From Leisingera daeponensis (GTDB lineage: Bacteria; Pseudomonadota; Alphaproteobacteria; Rhodobacterales; Rhodobacteraceae): a DNA stretch of 64,000 nucleotides. Below the pieces are notes generated by a model that saw nothing but the letters and a program-made list of their open reading frames with translations, was not told the origin of the DNA and searched no databases. The position numbers and the translations under genes were made by a program. Where the stretch lies: positions 62,001 to 126,000 of the forward strand of contig NZ_JAHVJA010000004.1 in assembly GCF_019801465.1 (NCBI RefSeq), in the 5' to 3' direction. The stretch's first letter is position 1. Every line of letters starts with the position of its first letter. Below are positions 19,178 through 28,181 of this stretch, piece after piece.

Positions 19178-19564
19178 TCAGCTGGCTTCTGCGGTGACGC
19201 TCTGCCCGGTTACATAGTCGACCATGCTCACTAGGTCGGCCAGATTGACCGGCTTGTGCAGTACCCAGCGGATGTTGCGGCTCAGGCCGAACAGTTCTCC
19301 GCCGGTGAACAGGCGGCTGCCAGTGATGTAAACCACCGGAATCTCAGGGCGCATGAGGGCTGCGTAATCAGCCACCGGCAACGACATCTCTTCTCCGATC
19401 TTGAGGTCAAGGATCATAATTCCCGAAGAGATGTCTGAAAGCGCAGCAATCGCTTCGGCGCAACTGGCGACAGCAGTGACATCATACCCTGCATCCTGCA
19501 GGGCCATTTTGAACGTGAATCGGACGCCACTGTCATCTTCCAGAAGCAAAACCTTAGCCGTCAT
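19178..19564 (-). CDS. Single-domain response regulator
   Basis: A 128-residue receiver without output domain. The acidic residues are in LLLEDDSG, the phospho-acceptor is Asp53 in MILDLKIG, Thr/Ser is in VVYITGS, and the Lys is Lys104 in LHKPV. I chose MTAKVLLLED as the start. It is convergent with the kinase, 13 bases apart, so it has its own promoter in the AT-rich spacer to its right. It is the second lone receiver in this cluster. Confidence 0.88.
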   Translation of the reverse strand: MTAKVLLLEDDSGVRFTFKMALQDAGYDVTAVASCAEAIAALSDISSGIMILDLKIGEEMSLPVADYAALMRPEIPVVYITGSRLFTGGELFGLSRNIRWVLHKPVNLADLVSMVDYVTGQSVTAEAS

Positions 19565-19787
19565 ATGGCCCCCTTGCTGACCTAGAGGTTGCAATGAACA
19601 CAAGCACGGCCTCACACTTTCACGCTTGTCTCCTGAACCCCGAAGAAGCTGCCCCGTGAGCAGCTACCCTAAGAACCAGATCGTCACCTATGATTCCTGC
19701 CAATCAATAATCTCTACTTTGAATTGTAAGTATTGTATATAAAAGCTTCGTAAGTTGTGCGTGAAACCTGTGCTTGCTCTGGACACA

Positions 19788-19816
19788 CACGGGGCTGCCG
19801 GACCGGCAGCCCCGTG
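19788..19816 (-). terminator. 13-bp hairpin after the thiolase gene
   Basis: CACGGGGCTGCCG and CGGCAGCCCCGTG pair perfectly around three bases. It sits 10 bases after the thiolase stop codon. There is little U-run, but its strength and position suit transcript ending. Confidence 0.7.
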
Positions 19817-19826
19817 CAGCTTTCCG

Positions 19827-21002
19827 TCACATCCGCTCTATCGCCAGCGCGATGCCCTGGCCGCCGCCGATGCACATGGTGATCAGCCCCTTCGACCCTC
19901 CGGTACGCTCCAGCTCATACAGCGTTTTCAAGGTGATAATGGCACCGGTTGCCCCCACCGGATGGCCCAGCGCAATTGCTCCGCCATTGGGGTTTACCTT
20001 GGCGGGATCCAGGCCCAGCTCCTTGTTCACCGCCAGCGCTTGCGAGGCAAAGGCCTCGTTCGACTCGATCACATCGAAGTCACTGGCAGACAACCCTGTT
20101 TTCTCCAACAGGTTGCGCACCGCAGGCACCGGGCCGATGCCCATCACCTCAGGCCGCACCCCGGCATGGGCATAGCCCAGAATCCGCGCTTTGGGTTTCA
20201 GTCCTGCACGCTCTGCAGCGGCGGCGGTGGCCAGTACCATGGCCGCGGCGCCGTCGTTGATTCCGCTGGCATTTCCGGCAGTTACCCGGCCGTCCTTCTG
20301 GAACACAGCCCGCAGTCCCGCTAGCGCCTCGGGCGTGGTGGCCTTCGGGTGCTCGTCCACTTCAAACGGCACCATGTCGCGCTTCACCTTCACCTCTACG
20401 GGCGTGATCTGGGACTTGAAATGGCCCGCCTCAATCGCCGCCGCGGCGCGAGTCTGGCTGTTGAGGGCAAACTCGTCCATCTGTTCGCGGGTGATGCCAT
20501 GCTCATCAGCGACATTCTCGGCCGTCACCCCCATATGGCCGGTGCCGAACGGGCAGTTCAGCGCGCCCAGCATCATGTCGAGCGATTTCACATCGCCCAT
20601 CTTGGCACCCCAGCGGCTTTTCTGAAGGATATAGGGGCTGCGCGACATGTTCTCGGCGCCGCCGGCCAGCGCAAATTCCGCATCGCCCAAGGCAAGAGAC
20701 TGATAAGCGGAGACAATTGCCTGCACACCGGAACCGCAAAGCCGATTCACGTTCATCGCCGGCACCACCTCCGGGACACCTGCCTGCATTGCTGCAACCC
20801 GGCTTAGGTACATGTCGCGGGGTTCGGTGTTGATGATGTGGCCGAAAACCACATGGCCGATCTGTCCGCCCTCCACCCCGGAGCGTTCCAGCGCCGCCTT
20901 GGACACGGCGGCGGCCAGGTCAATGGGCGCGGTATCGGCCAACGCGCCGCCAAAGGTGCCGATGGCGGTGCGGGCGCCGTCCAGGATCACGATGTCTGTC
21001 AT
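19827..21002 (-). CDS. Acetyl-CoA C-acetyltransferase (thiolase)
   Basis: A 391-residue biosynthetic-type thiolase. The nucleophilic Cys is in NRLCGSGVQA. His is in NGGAIALGHPVGATGA. The second Cys is in TMCIGGGQGIA. It condenses or cleaves acetoacetyl-CoA and related 3-ketoacyl-CoAs. It resembles the BktB/PhaA group; without phaB or phaC beside it I cannot separate polyhydroxyalkanoate synthesis from degradation. It is divergent from the XRE-cupin regulator gene (198-base spacer), which might control it. Confidence 0.92.
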   Translation of the reverse strand: MTDIVILDGARTAIGTFGGALADTAPIDLAAAVSKAALERSGVEGGQIGHVVFGHIINTEPRDMYLSRVAAMQAGVPEVVPAMNVNRLCGSGVQAIVSAYQSLALGDAEFALAGGAENMSRSPYILQKSRWGAKMGDVKSLDMMLGALNCPFGTGHMGVTAENVADEHGITREQMDEFALNSQTRAAAAIEAGHFKSQITPVEVKVKRDMVPFEVDEHPKATTPEALAGLRAVFQKDGRVTAGNASGINDGAAAMVLATAAAAERAGLKPKARILGYAHAGVRPEVMGIGPVPAVRNLLEKTGLSASDFDVIESNEAFASQALAVNKELGLDPAKVNPNGGAIALGHPVGATGAIITLKTLYELERTGGSKGLITMCIGGGQGIALAIERM

Positions 21003-21200
21003 TGGTTCTTCTCCTCAACTCCTGCGTTGGTGCTATTATGCGCCCGCAGCATGAACCTGTCTGCCGGGACGTGCCGTCATGGAAACGCGGCGTCACTCCC
21101 CGTGTCCTTAATGTACACCCGCTGTGAACCGCAGCGGCGCAGCATCTGCATTCTACCGGATCAATTGACAAACGCCGCCCATCGGCGCAGAGAATCCGTC

Positions 21201-21767
21201 ATGACGGAAAACACTGACGATATCCTGACCCTGCTGCCCGCCCGCCTGAAGGAGGCGCGCCGCGCCCAGGGCCTGAGCCTTGAGGCGGTGGCGAACCTGT
21301 CGGGCGTCAGCCGGTCGATGGTGAGCCAGATCGAGCGCGGCGAAAGCTCCCCCACCATCGCGACGCTGTGGAACCTGACGCGGGCCCTGCAGGTAGATTT
21401 TGCCGGGCTGCTGGAAGCCGGCGACATGCAGGACCGGATCGAGGTGCTGCGCGCTGCTGACGTCCCCAAGATCGAGAACATGGGCCAGGGCTGCCGCATC
21501 CGCATCCTGTCACCGCCGGAAGAAGCCGGCGGGCATGAGGTCTATGACATCCGGTTTGATCAGGGAGGCGCATTGGTCAGCCAGCCCCACACCCGCGGCG
21601 CGGTGGAGCAGCTGACGGTGCTGGAAGGCGAGATCGCGGTCAGCTCCGGCAACGCCAAAGACCAGCTGCAGGCCGGCGACACCGCCCGCTATGCCGCCGA
21701 TGTGGCCCATTCGATCACCGCACCCGAGGGGCCTGCGCGGGTGTTTTTGATTGTGAAGAATGCGTAG
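21201..21767 (+). CDS. XRE-family regulator with cupin domain
   Basis: A 188-residue protein. Residues 12-70 are an XRE helix-turn-helix: LKEARRAQGLSLEAVANLSG, SRSMVSQIERGE, SPTIATLWNL. Residues about 105-185 form a small cupin barrel (TVLEGEIAVSSG, LQAGDTARYAADVAHSI). This architecture belongs to MmsR/PuuR-like regulators that sense small amines or acids; the ligand is unknown here. I chose MTENTDDIL because the upstream part of the frame overlaps the thiolase promoter region. Confidence 0.88.
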   Translation: MTENTDDILTLLPARLKEARRAQGLSLEAVANLSGVSRSMVSQIERGESSPTIATLWNLTRALQVDFAGLLEAGDMQDRIEVLRAADVPKIENMGQGCRIRILSPPEEAGGHEVYDIRFDQGGALVSQPHTRGAVEQLTVLEGEIAVSSGNAKDQLQAGDTARYAADVAHSITAPEGPARVFLIVKNA

Positions 21768-22012
21768 TCCAAATCCGCTCCATCTGTACTGCTAGTGCCT
21801 GGCGGCACTTGTTGGCAGGAAATCCCCTCCCTGGGCCTTTTATGCACATTTCCCTTGAACGACTCGGGGGTCCGGCCCATATGTGGACCGCTAACGTTAT
21901 TCTTGTCGATCCACTGTCTCCCGTTTTTGCGGCGTTACCAGTCTCTCGATCCAGACCGACTACGCCAGGCTGCCGCACTTCCGCGGGCAGCAACAAACAG
22001 GAGACTACGGAT
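21768..22012 (+). promoter_or_regulatory. Long 5' region of the cold shock gene
   Basis: These 245 bases lie between the XRE-cupin gene and csp and contain no supported gene. A purine-rich AACAGGAG precedes the csp start. Long untranslated leaders are usual for cold shock genes and often fold differently in the cold; I cannot verify a thermosensor here. Confidence 0.45.
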
Positions 22013-22219
22013 ATGGCCACCGGCACCGTAAAATGGTTCAACACCACTAAAGGCTACGGCTTCATCGCGCCCGAGGGCGGCAGCAAAGATGTGTTCGTGC
22101 ACATTTCCGCTGTTGAGCGTTCCGGCCTGACCGGCCTCGCCGACAACCAGAAAGTCACCTTCGACATCGAGCCCGGCCGTGACGGCCGCGAGTCGGCGGT
22201 GAACCTGGAACTGGCATAA
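22013..22219 (+). CDS. Cold shock protein (CspA family)
   Basis: A 68-residue single cold-shock domain: MATGTVKWFNTTKGYGFIAP, with RNP1 KGYGFI and RNP2 VFVHIS. It binds single-stranded RNA and DNA and melts mRNA structure. The length is standard. ACAGGAG lies at good distance upstream and a strong terminator follows, so it is monocistronic. Confidence 0.96.
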   Translation: MATGTVKWFNTTKGYGFIAPEGGSKDVFVHISAVERSGLTGLADNQKVTFDIEPGRDGRESAVNLELA

Positions 22220-22244
22220 GCCAGACAGCTTTGCTGATTGGAAG

Positions 22245-22278
22245 CGCGGTCTCCGGAAGGGGGCCGCGTTTTCTTTTT
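22245..22278 (+). terminator. Rho-independent terminator of csp
   Basis: A 10-bp stem with two G-U pairs (CGCGGTCTCC / GGGGGCCGCG) around GGAA, followed by TTTTCTTTTT. Confidence 0.9.
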
Positions 22279-22284
22279 GGGCGG

Positions 22285-22686
22285 TCAGCCCTTGCTCTTC
22301 TCATCCCAGAGCTTCGGCTCCCACAACTCCACCTTGTTGCCTTCCGGGTCCATGATCCAGGCAAAGCGGCCGTTCTCGTGGGCCTCTGGCCCCTTGAGGA
22401 TCGGAATGCCGGCGTCTGTGAGCTGCGCGATCATCCCGTCCATATCGTCGACCCGGTAGTTGATCATGAATCTGGCGGTGCTGGGGGCGAACCAGCTGCC
22501 GTTCGGGTCGGCGGTGCCCCAGACGGTCAGGCCGCCGTCCTCAGCCGTGTCTTCCTGCCAATTCAGAACCGCACCGCCGAACTCTTGCAGGTCCAGTCCC
22601 AGATGATCGCGGTACCACTCTGCCAGTGCCTTGGCATCGCCGCGTGCCTTGATGAATACCCCGCCGATTCCTGTGACCCTAGCCAT
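22285..22686 (-). CDS. VOC family (glyoxalase-like) protein
   Basis: A 133-residue vicinal-oxygen-chelate protein starting MARVTGIGGVFIKARGDAKA. Paired beta-alpha-beta-beta-beta units are visible, with AEWYRDHLGLDL, YRVDDMDGMIAQL, and the C-terminal DPEGNKVELWEP carrying the metal-ligand Glu. The substrate is not predictable. The frame extends 39 codons upstream into non-family sequence, so I use the internal ATG. It converges with csp. Confidence 0.87.
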   Translation of the reverse strand: MARVTGIGGVFIKARGDAKALAEWYRDHLGLDLQEFGGAVLNWQEDTAEDGGLTVWGTADPNGSWFAPSTARFMINYRVDDMDGMIAQLTDAGIPILKGPEAHENGRFAWIMDPEGNKVELWEPKLWDEKSKG

Positions 22687-22848
22687 TCCGTGCCCTTCCC
22701 TGTTTCCTGGGCAGATAGTCCGGATTGGCGGATTTCCACCCACACATTCCAGTTTCACGGATTTTTTTCCGCAATCCTGAAATCCTGTATTCCGGAAACG
22801 CATCCGCTATGATAGACACGCGACTCGAGACACCAAGGGAGTTTGCGC

Positions 22849-24036
22849 ATGTCCACTGCTTTTCTGACCGACATCTCCAACACGCTGGCCCAGATCGAGG
22901 CCGAGGGGCTGTACAAGCGCGAGCGAATGATCACCTCCCCGCAGGGGGGCGAGATCACGGTTGGCGGGCGCGAAGTGATCAACCTGTGCGCCAACAACTA
23001 TCTGGGTCTGGCCGACCACCCCGCCCTGATCAAGGCTGCAAAAGACGCGATGGAGCCGAAAGGGTTCGGCATGGCCTCTGTCCGGTTCATCTGCGGCACC
23101 CAGGACATTCATCGGGAGCTGGAGCAGCGGCTGGCGAATTTCCTCGGCAAGGATGACGCGATCCTGTTTGCGGCCTGTTTCGACGCCAACGGCGGGCTGT
23201 TCGAGCCGCTCTTGGGGCCGGAGGATGCCATCATCTCCGACAGTCTGAACCATGCCTCGATCATCGACGGCATCCGGCTGTGCAAGGCCAAGCGCTACCG
23301 CTACCTGAACAGCGACATGAACGATCTGGAGGCCTGGCTGAAACAGGCCCGCGAGGACGGCGCGCGGCATATCATGATTGCCACCGACGGCGTGTTCTCG
23401 ATGGACGGTTATCTGGCCAAGCTGCCGGAGATCCGGGCGCTGGCGGACAAATACGATGCCATCGTGATGGTGGATGACTGCCACGCCACCGGTTTCATGG
23501 GGGCGACGGGCGCCGGCACGCCGGAGCATTTCGGGGTGGACGTGGATATCGTCACCGGGACATTGGGCAAAGCACTTGGGGGGGCCATCGGCGGTTATAT
23601 CGCCGGGCCGCAGCCAGTGATCGACCTGCTGCGGCAGCGGGCGCGGCCCTATCTGTTCTCCAATTCGCTGCCGCCATCGATTGTTGCTGCCGGGCTGGAG
23701 GCGATCCGGCTGGTTGAGGAAGGGGACGGCCTGCGGGCGCAGCTGTTCGAGAATGCGAAATACTGGCGCGCGGGGCTGGAAAAGCTAGGTTTTGACCTGC
23801 TGCCGGGTGAGCATCCGATCATCCCGGTGATGCTGGGCGAGGCGCAGCTGGCGCAGGATATGGCGGCGCGTCTGTTCGATGAGGGCGTCTATGTCTCCGG
23901 CTTCTTCTTCCCGGTTGTGCCGCGCGGTCAGGCGCGGATCCGCACCCAGATGAATGCGGCGCTGACGCGGGAGGAGCTGGATCGGGCGCTGGCCGCCTTT
24001 GCCAAGGTGGGCAAGGAATTGGGAATTGTGTCATGA
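22849..24036 (+). CDS. kbl: Glycine C-acetyltransferase (2-amino-3-ketobutyrate CoA ligase)
   Basis: A 395-residue fold-type I PLP enzyme. The PLP Lys is in [10 protein letters not shown] (about Lys241), the PLP-stacking and Asp motif is [11 protein letters not shown], and [16 protein letters not shown] and [10 protein letters not shown] are Kbl-typical. With CoA it cleaves 2-amino-3-ketobutyrate, made by Tdh, to glycine and acetyl-CoA. I chose the ATG at 22849, seven bases after GGGAG, over a TTG six bases earlier. It overlaps tdh by four bases. Confidence 0.96.
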   Translation: MSTAFLTDISNTLAQIEAEGLYKRERMITSPQGGEITVGGREVINLCANNYLGLADHPALIKAAKDAMEPKGFGMASVRFICGTQDIHRELEQRLANFLGKDDAILFAACFDANGGLFEPLLGPEDAIISDSLNHASIIDGIRLCKAKRYRYLNSDMNDLEAWLKQAREDGARHIMIATDGVFSMDGYLAKLPEIRALADKYDAIVMVDDCHATGFMGATGAGTPEHFGVDVDIVTGTLGKALGGAIGGYIAGPQPVIDLLRQRARPYLFSNSLPPSIVAAGLEAIRLVEEGDGLRAQLFENAKYWRAGLEKLGFDLLPGEHPIIPVMLGEAQLAQDMAARLFDEGVYVSGFFFPVVPRGQARIRTQMNAALTREELDRALAAFAKVGKELGIVS

Positions 24037-25079
24037 GCCGTCCGAACACGATGAAGGCGCTGGAGAAGAGCCATCCGCAGGAGGGCTTGTGGATGGTGCA
24101 GGCGCCGGTGCCCGAGATCGGCCCGGACGAGGTGCTGATCAAGGTGAAGAAAACCGGCATCTGCGGCACCGACATTCACATCTGGAACTGGGACGAATGG
24201 GCATCGCACACTGTGCCGGTTCCGATGATCACCGGCCATGAGTTTGCGGGCGAGATTGTCGAGACCGGCCGCAATGTCACCGATCTGGTCGTGGGGCAGC
24301 GCTGCTCCGGCGAGGGGCACCTGATCAAGACGGATTCGCGCCAGAGCCGGGCCGGCAAGTTCCACCTGGATCCCGGCACCCGCGGCATCGGGGTGAACGA
24401 ACAGGGCGCCTTTGCCCAGTATCTGAAGCTGCCCGCCTTCAACGTGGTGCCGCTGCCGGATGACGTGCCGGACGAGATCGGCGCAATCCTCGACCCCTTG
24501 GGCAATGCGGTGCATACGGCGCTGAGCTTTGATCTCTTGGGCGAGGATGTGCTGATCACCGGCGCGGGTCCGATCGGCATCATGGCGGCGGCGGTGGCGA
24601 AACACGCCGGCGCGCGGCACGTGGTGATCACCGACATCAACCCTGACCGGCTGAAGCTTGCCTCCCATGTGGTGCCTGCAGTGCGCACAGTGGATGTATC
24701 CAAGGAAGAGCTGCCGGATGTGATCCATCAGCTGGGCATGAAGCAGGGATTTGATGTCGGGCTGGAGATGTCTGGCAGCCAGGCGGCGCTCGACCAGATG
24801 GTCGAGGCACTGGTGATGGGCGGCAGGATTGCCCTCCTGGGCATTCCGCCGGGCAAGTCGCCGGTCGACTGGTCGCGCATCGTCTTCAAGGCGATCACCA
24901 TCAAGGGCGTCTATGGCCGCGAGATGTTCGAGACCTGGTACAAGATGATCGCCATGCTGCAGAACGGGCTGGATGTCAGCCGGGTGATCACCCACCGCTT
25001 CAGCGTGGATGATTTTGCCGAGGGATTTGCGGCGATGAAATCCGGGGCCAGCGGCAAGGTGGTGCTGGACTGGACGTGA
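24033..25079 (+). CDS. tdh: L-threonine 3-dehydrogenase
   Basis: A 348-residue zinc-type medium-chain dehydrogenase. Catalytic-zinc residues are Cys44 (GICGTDIH) and His69-Glu70 (GHEFAGE). The NAD-binding loop is [12 protein letters not shown]. It oxidises threonine to 2-amino-3-ketobutyrate for Kbl, with which it overlaps (ATGA). Oddly, the four structural-zinc cysteines of classical Tdh appear replaced: at the equivalent positions I read Lys99, Ser102, Ser105 and Asp113 in [18 protein letters not shown]. The rest of the protein is intact, so it is probably active without the structural zinc. Confidence 0.93.
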   Translation: MSRPNTMKALEKSHPQEGLWMVQAPVPEIGPDEVLIKVKKTGICGTDIHIWNWDEWASHTVPVPMITGHEFAGEIVETGRNVTDLVVGQRCSGEGHLIKTDSRQSRAGKFHLDPGTRGIGVNEQGAFAQYLKLPAFNVVPLPDDVPDEIGAILDPLGNAVHTALSFDLLGEDVLITGAGPIGIMAAAVAKHAGARHVVITDINPDRLKLASHVVPAVRTVDVSKEELPDVIHQLGMKQGFDVGLEMSGSQAALDQMVEALVMGGRIALLGIPPGKSPVDWSRIVFKAITIKGVYGREMFETWYKMIAMLQNGLDVSRVITHRFSVDDFAEGFAAMKSGASGKVVLDWT

Positions 25080-25088
25080 TGACCTTTT

Positions 25089-25145
25089 GAGGGGGCCTTG
25101 CCCCCTCGCGCCTTCCGGCGCTCACCCCAAGATGCTTTTCGCCTT
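25089..25145 (+). repeat. Intergenic repeat, copy B (diverged)
   Basis: The hairpin GAGGGGGC, loop CTT, GCCCCCTC (25089-25107) is followed by CGCGCC..GGCGCTCACCCC and a degenerate core AAGATGCTTTTCGCC. It lies between the convergent tdh and phosphatase genes. The core differs from copies A and D, but the order of parts is the same. Confidence 0.6.
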
Positions 25146-25156
25146 AGGAAGTGGCG

Positions 25157-25885
25157 TTACGGGAGCAAAGGAACCCTGCCCGCTTCTGCCAGCAGCCAGC
25201 AGTCGCGTCCCTCGAATACCGCAGCAGTGAGCGGTCGGCCATAGCCGGCGCCGCTGTCGAGATTGACGCGGTTGCCATAGTGGCTGGCCTTGTCCACCGG
25301 CGTGTGACCATGCACGATCAGCTTCGGATGCGGGCCGGTGTGGTCGTGGAACGGCTGCCGGATCCAGACCAGGTCGTCCTCATGCTGCCCCGCAAGCGGC
25401 ACTCCGGGACGTATCCCGGCGTGCACAAAGGCTAGCTCCGGCGTCTCGTGCAGGGCAGTAAGGCTGCGCAGGAATTCTGCGTGCGGCGCAGGAATGACCT
25501 CCTTGGCCCTGGCGTGCAGATCGTCGAGCCGGGTGCGGTCCTCGAATGTCAGCCCGTAGCTGGCCAGAGTCTCAACTCCGCCGATCCGCTCATGCAGCCA
25601 ATGGTAGCCGATCAGCAGATGCGGGTCGTGGCGTGGCGTCTCTTCCAGAAACCACTCGAACATCCGGTCGTGGTTGCCCTTCAGGCAGACCCAGTTGCGG
25701 CCCTCGCCCCGGCCTGCAATCAGCCGGTCAAGCACGCCGCTGCTGTCAGGTCCGCGGTCCGCGTAGTCGCCTAGAAACACAATGCGGGCCTCCGGGCCTC
25801 CGTCGGCCTCAATCCGCTCCAGCGCCTGGTCCAGCATGTCGAGCTGTCCGTGGATATCGCCGATGGCGTAAATGGGAGCAGTCAT
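25157..25885 (-). CDS. Serine/threonine protein phosphatase-like metallophosphoesterase
   Basis: A 242-residue calcineurin-like phosphatase. All metal motifs are present: GDIHGQ (near residue 10), GDYADRGPDS, GNHDRM, and HAG plus VHGHTPV near the C-terminus. This set is typical of PrpA/ApaH-type PPP enzymes. It may act on phosphoproteins or dinucleotide phosphates. I chose MTAPIYAIGD as the start. Confidence 0.9.
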   Translation of the reverse strand: MTAPIYAIGDIHGQLDMLDQALERIEADGGPEARIVFLGDYADRGPDSSGVLDRLIAGRGEGRNWVCLKGNHDRMFEWFLEETPRHDPHLLIGYHWLHERIGGVETLASYGLTFEDRTRLDDLHARAKEVIPAPHAEFLRSLTALHETPELAFVHAGIRPGVPLAGQHEDDLVWIRQPFHDHTGPHPKLIVHGHTPVDKASHYGNRVNLDSGAGYGRPLTAAVFEGRDCWLLAEAGRVPLLP

Positions 25886-26073
25886 GAAGCGGATCCTTTC
25901 AGCGGGTAAGAAGGCAAGGCCGGTGTATCGTGACGTGCAACGGGAGTCCCGGCGAAACTGCCCCTGAAACGGATTTACCCGCAAGATCAGGTGAATGTGG
26001 TAATCTAACTGCACATGGCTGCGAGCCGCCGGGAATAGGAAAGGCGGAGCGGCGCTCTGGGGAGGGACGGGAA

Positions 26074-26466
26074 ATGACTGGAATTGCGCGGCTGTTTATG
26101 CTGACTGCGGTGATCTGCGCCTTAGGTGGTATGGTCTGGGGCATCCAGATGTCAGCGAGCCAGGATCACCTGCTGTCGCCTGCGCATGGGCATCTGAACC
26201 TGCTTGGGTGGGTCAGTTGCGCGATCTACGCCTTTTACTATCATCTGGTGCCTGGTGCGGATTACGGCGCGCTGCCGCGCCTGCATCTGGCCGCAGCCCT
26301 TCTGTCTCTGGGCCTTCTGGTGCCGGGCATTCCGCTGGCGATTCAGGAACGCACCGAAATGCTGGCGCAGGCCGGATCACTGGCGGCGCTGGTGTCGATG
26401 CTGCTGTTTGGCGTGATTGTCCTGCGCAGTCGGCCTGACAAAGCTGCCTATGCGCCGCAACAATGA
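26074..26466 (+). CDS. Four-helix membrane protein, heme-copper-oxidase-like fragment
   Basis: A 130-residue protein with four predicted transmembrane helices. The first is ARLFMLTAVICALGGMVWGI. The second contains HGHLNLLGWVSCAIYAFYYH, with His in positions reminiscent of heme-ligating helices in cytochrome oxidase subunit I. GGAGGGA precedes the ATG. Small proteins like this occur in Rhodobacteraceae and may be derived from CcoN/NorB-type proteins; heme binding is only an inference. There are no oxidase genes nearby. Confidence 0.65.
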   Translation: MTGIARLFMLTAVICALGGMVWGIQMSASQDHLLSPAHGHLNLLGWVSCAIYAFYYHLVPGADYGALPRLHLAAALLSLGLLVPGIPLAIQERTEMLAQAGSLAALVSMLLFGVIVLRSRPDKAAYAPQQ

Positions 26467-26476
26467 ATGATAGGGA

Positions 26477-26502
26477 CCCTCCGGCAGCATCAAGCCGGAG
26501 GG
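26477..26502. terminator. Hairpin between convergent genes
   Basis: CCCTCCGGC and GCCGGAGGG pair perfectly around eight bases, between the membrane-protein stop and the serA stop. There is no clear U-run. It could end either transcript. Confidence 0.55.
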
Positions 26503-26523
26503 CCAAATCGTGCAAGGCCGCTG

Positions 26524-28119
26524 TCAGACGACGTCGAACTGCAACGGTTTGATCTGATTGAACAGACCGGTTTCAGCCAGTTTGGCGCGCACCTCTGCCG
26601 GAACTTCGTCATCGACATACAGAAGTGCGATGGCTTCACCGCCAGCCTCCGAACGGCCGAGCGTGAAGTTGGCGATGTTCACGCCGTGGTCGCCCAGGGT
26701 ATGGCCCAAGGCACCGATGATGCCGGGCACGTCCTCGTTGGTGGTGTAGAGCATGTGGGCGCCGACATCCGCGTCGATGTTGATACCCTTGATCTGGATA
26801 AACCGCGGCTTGCCGTCGGAGAACACAGTGCCTGCCACCGAGCGTTCGCGCTTGCTGGTCACAGCCGTTACCTTGACATAACCATCGAAGGCTCCGGACT
26901 TGTCCTGGCTGGTGGTAGAGATCTGAACGCCGCGCTCTTTGGCTACAACCGGGGCAGAGACCAAATTCACCTCGGGGTTGGAGCGTTTCATGATACCTGC
27001 AACCACCGCGCAGTTCAGAGCTTCAAGATTCATTCCAGCGGCAACACCGTCATAGAGAATGTTGATCGCCTTGATCGGCTCATCCGTCATCTGCCCCACA
27101 AAGCTGCCCAGATGGTCGGCCAGCTTGATCCAGGGCCCCATGACCTTTGCTTCCTCTGCGGTCACGCTGGGCATATTGAGCGCGTTTTCAACAGCCCCGG
27201 TCAGCAGGTAGTTCGACATCTGCTCTGCCACTTGCAGGGCGACGTTTTCCTGAGCCTCGGTGGTGGCAGCGCCCAGATGCGGGGTGCAGACCACATTGGG
27301 CAGCCCGAACAGGGCGTTTTCCTTGGCCGGTTCAACCGAAAACACGTCGAAAGCGGCGCCAGCCACATGGCCGGAGGTCAGCATTTCCGCCAGCGCGCCC
27401 TCGTCCACCAAGCCGCCGCGGGCGCAGTTGATGATGCGCACGCCCTTCTTGGTCTTCGCAAGGTTCTCCTTGGACAGGATGTTGCGGGTCTGGTCGGTCA
27501 GCGGCACGTGCAGGGTGATGAAGTCGGCGCGTGCCAGCAGCTCGTCCAACTCGACCTTTTCGACGCCCATCTTGTCGGCTTTTTCGGTGCTCAGGTAAGG
27601 GTCATAGGCCACCACCTTCATCTTGAGGCCGCGGGCGCGGTCGCAGACGATGCCGCCGATGTTGCCGGCGCCGATCACACCCAGGGTCTTGGCAGTCAGC
27701 TCGACCCCCATGAACTTGGACTTTTCCCACTTGCCGGCATGGGTGGAGGCGGAGGCCTCCGGCAGCTGGCGGGCCACCGCGAACATCATAGCGATGGCAT
27801 GTTCGGCGGTGGTGATCATGTTGCCGAATGGGGTGTTCATCACAATGACGCCGCGCTTGGAGGCGGCTTCCTTGTCGATGTTGTCGGTGCCGATGCCGGC
27901 GCGGCCGATCACCTTGAGGTTATCGGCGCTTTCCAGGATCTTTTCGGTCACCTTGGTTGCGGAGCGGATGGCGAGGCCATCATACTGGCCGATGATTTCC
28001 GCCAGTTTTTCCTTGTCCTTGCCCACATCGGGCAGGAAGTCGACGTCAATGCCGCGGTCGCGGAAGATCTGGACGGCGGCCTCGGAGAGCTTGTCGGAGA
28101 TGAGGACTTTGGGAGCCAT
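26524..28119 (-). CDS. serA: D-3-phosphoglycerate dehydrogenase
   Basis: A 531-residue long-form SerA. The N-terminal substrate and Rossmann domains contain GVIGAGNIGG (NAD loop), the catalytic Arg in INCARGGLVDE, and the His/Glu relay in CTPHLGAATTEAQ. An ASB domain and a C-terminal ACT domain (ADVGAHMLYTTNEDVPGIIGA) follow. It makes 3-phosphohydroxypyruvate, the first committed step to serine. I chose MAPKVLISDK as the start. It lies 62 bases downstream of serC on the same strand, so serC-serA form an operon. Confidence 0.97.
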   Translation of the reverse strand: MAPKVLISDKLSEAAVQIFRDRGIDVDFLPDVGKDKEKLAEIIGQYDGLAIRSATKVTEKILESADNLKVIGRAGIGTDNIDKEAASKRGVIVMNTPFGNMITTAEHAIAMMFAVARQLPEASASTHAGKWEKSKFMGVELTAKTLGVIGAGNIGGIVCDRARGLKMKVVAYDPYLSTEKADKMGVEKVELDELLARADFITLHVPLTDQTRNILSKENLAKTKKGVRIINCARGGLVDEGALAEMLTSGHVAGAAFDVFSVEPAKENALFGLPNVVCTPHLGAATTEAQENVALQVAEQMSNYLLTGAVENALNMPSVTAEEAKVMGPWIKLADHLGSFVGQMTDEPIKAINILYDGVAAGMNLEALNCAVVAGIMKRSNPEVNLVSAPVVAKERGVQISTTSQDKSGAFDGYVKVTAVTSKRERSVAGTVFSDGKPRFIQIKGINIDADVGAHMLYTTNEDVPGIIGALGHTLGDHGVNIANFTLGRSEAGGEAIALLYVDDEVPAEVRAKLAETGLFNQIKPLQFDVV

Positions 28120-28181
28120 GTTTGCGGTCCTTGTAAGAAATCTTGGAAGCGGCGGGCGCAATCGCCCGCCCTGCAGGTTGC

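Noticed and set aside
19625-19826. AT-rich stretch as a possible small gene or RNA
   Set aside because: No frame with a ribosome site and no clear conserved structure apart from the thiolase hairpin; it is best read as the promoter of the receiver gene.
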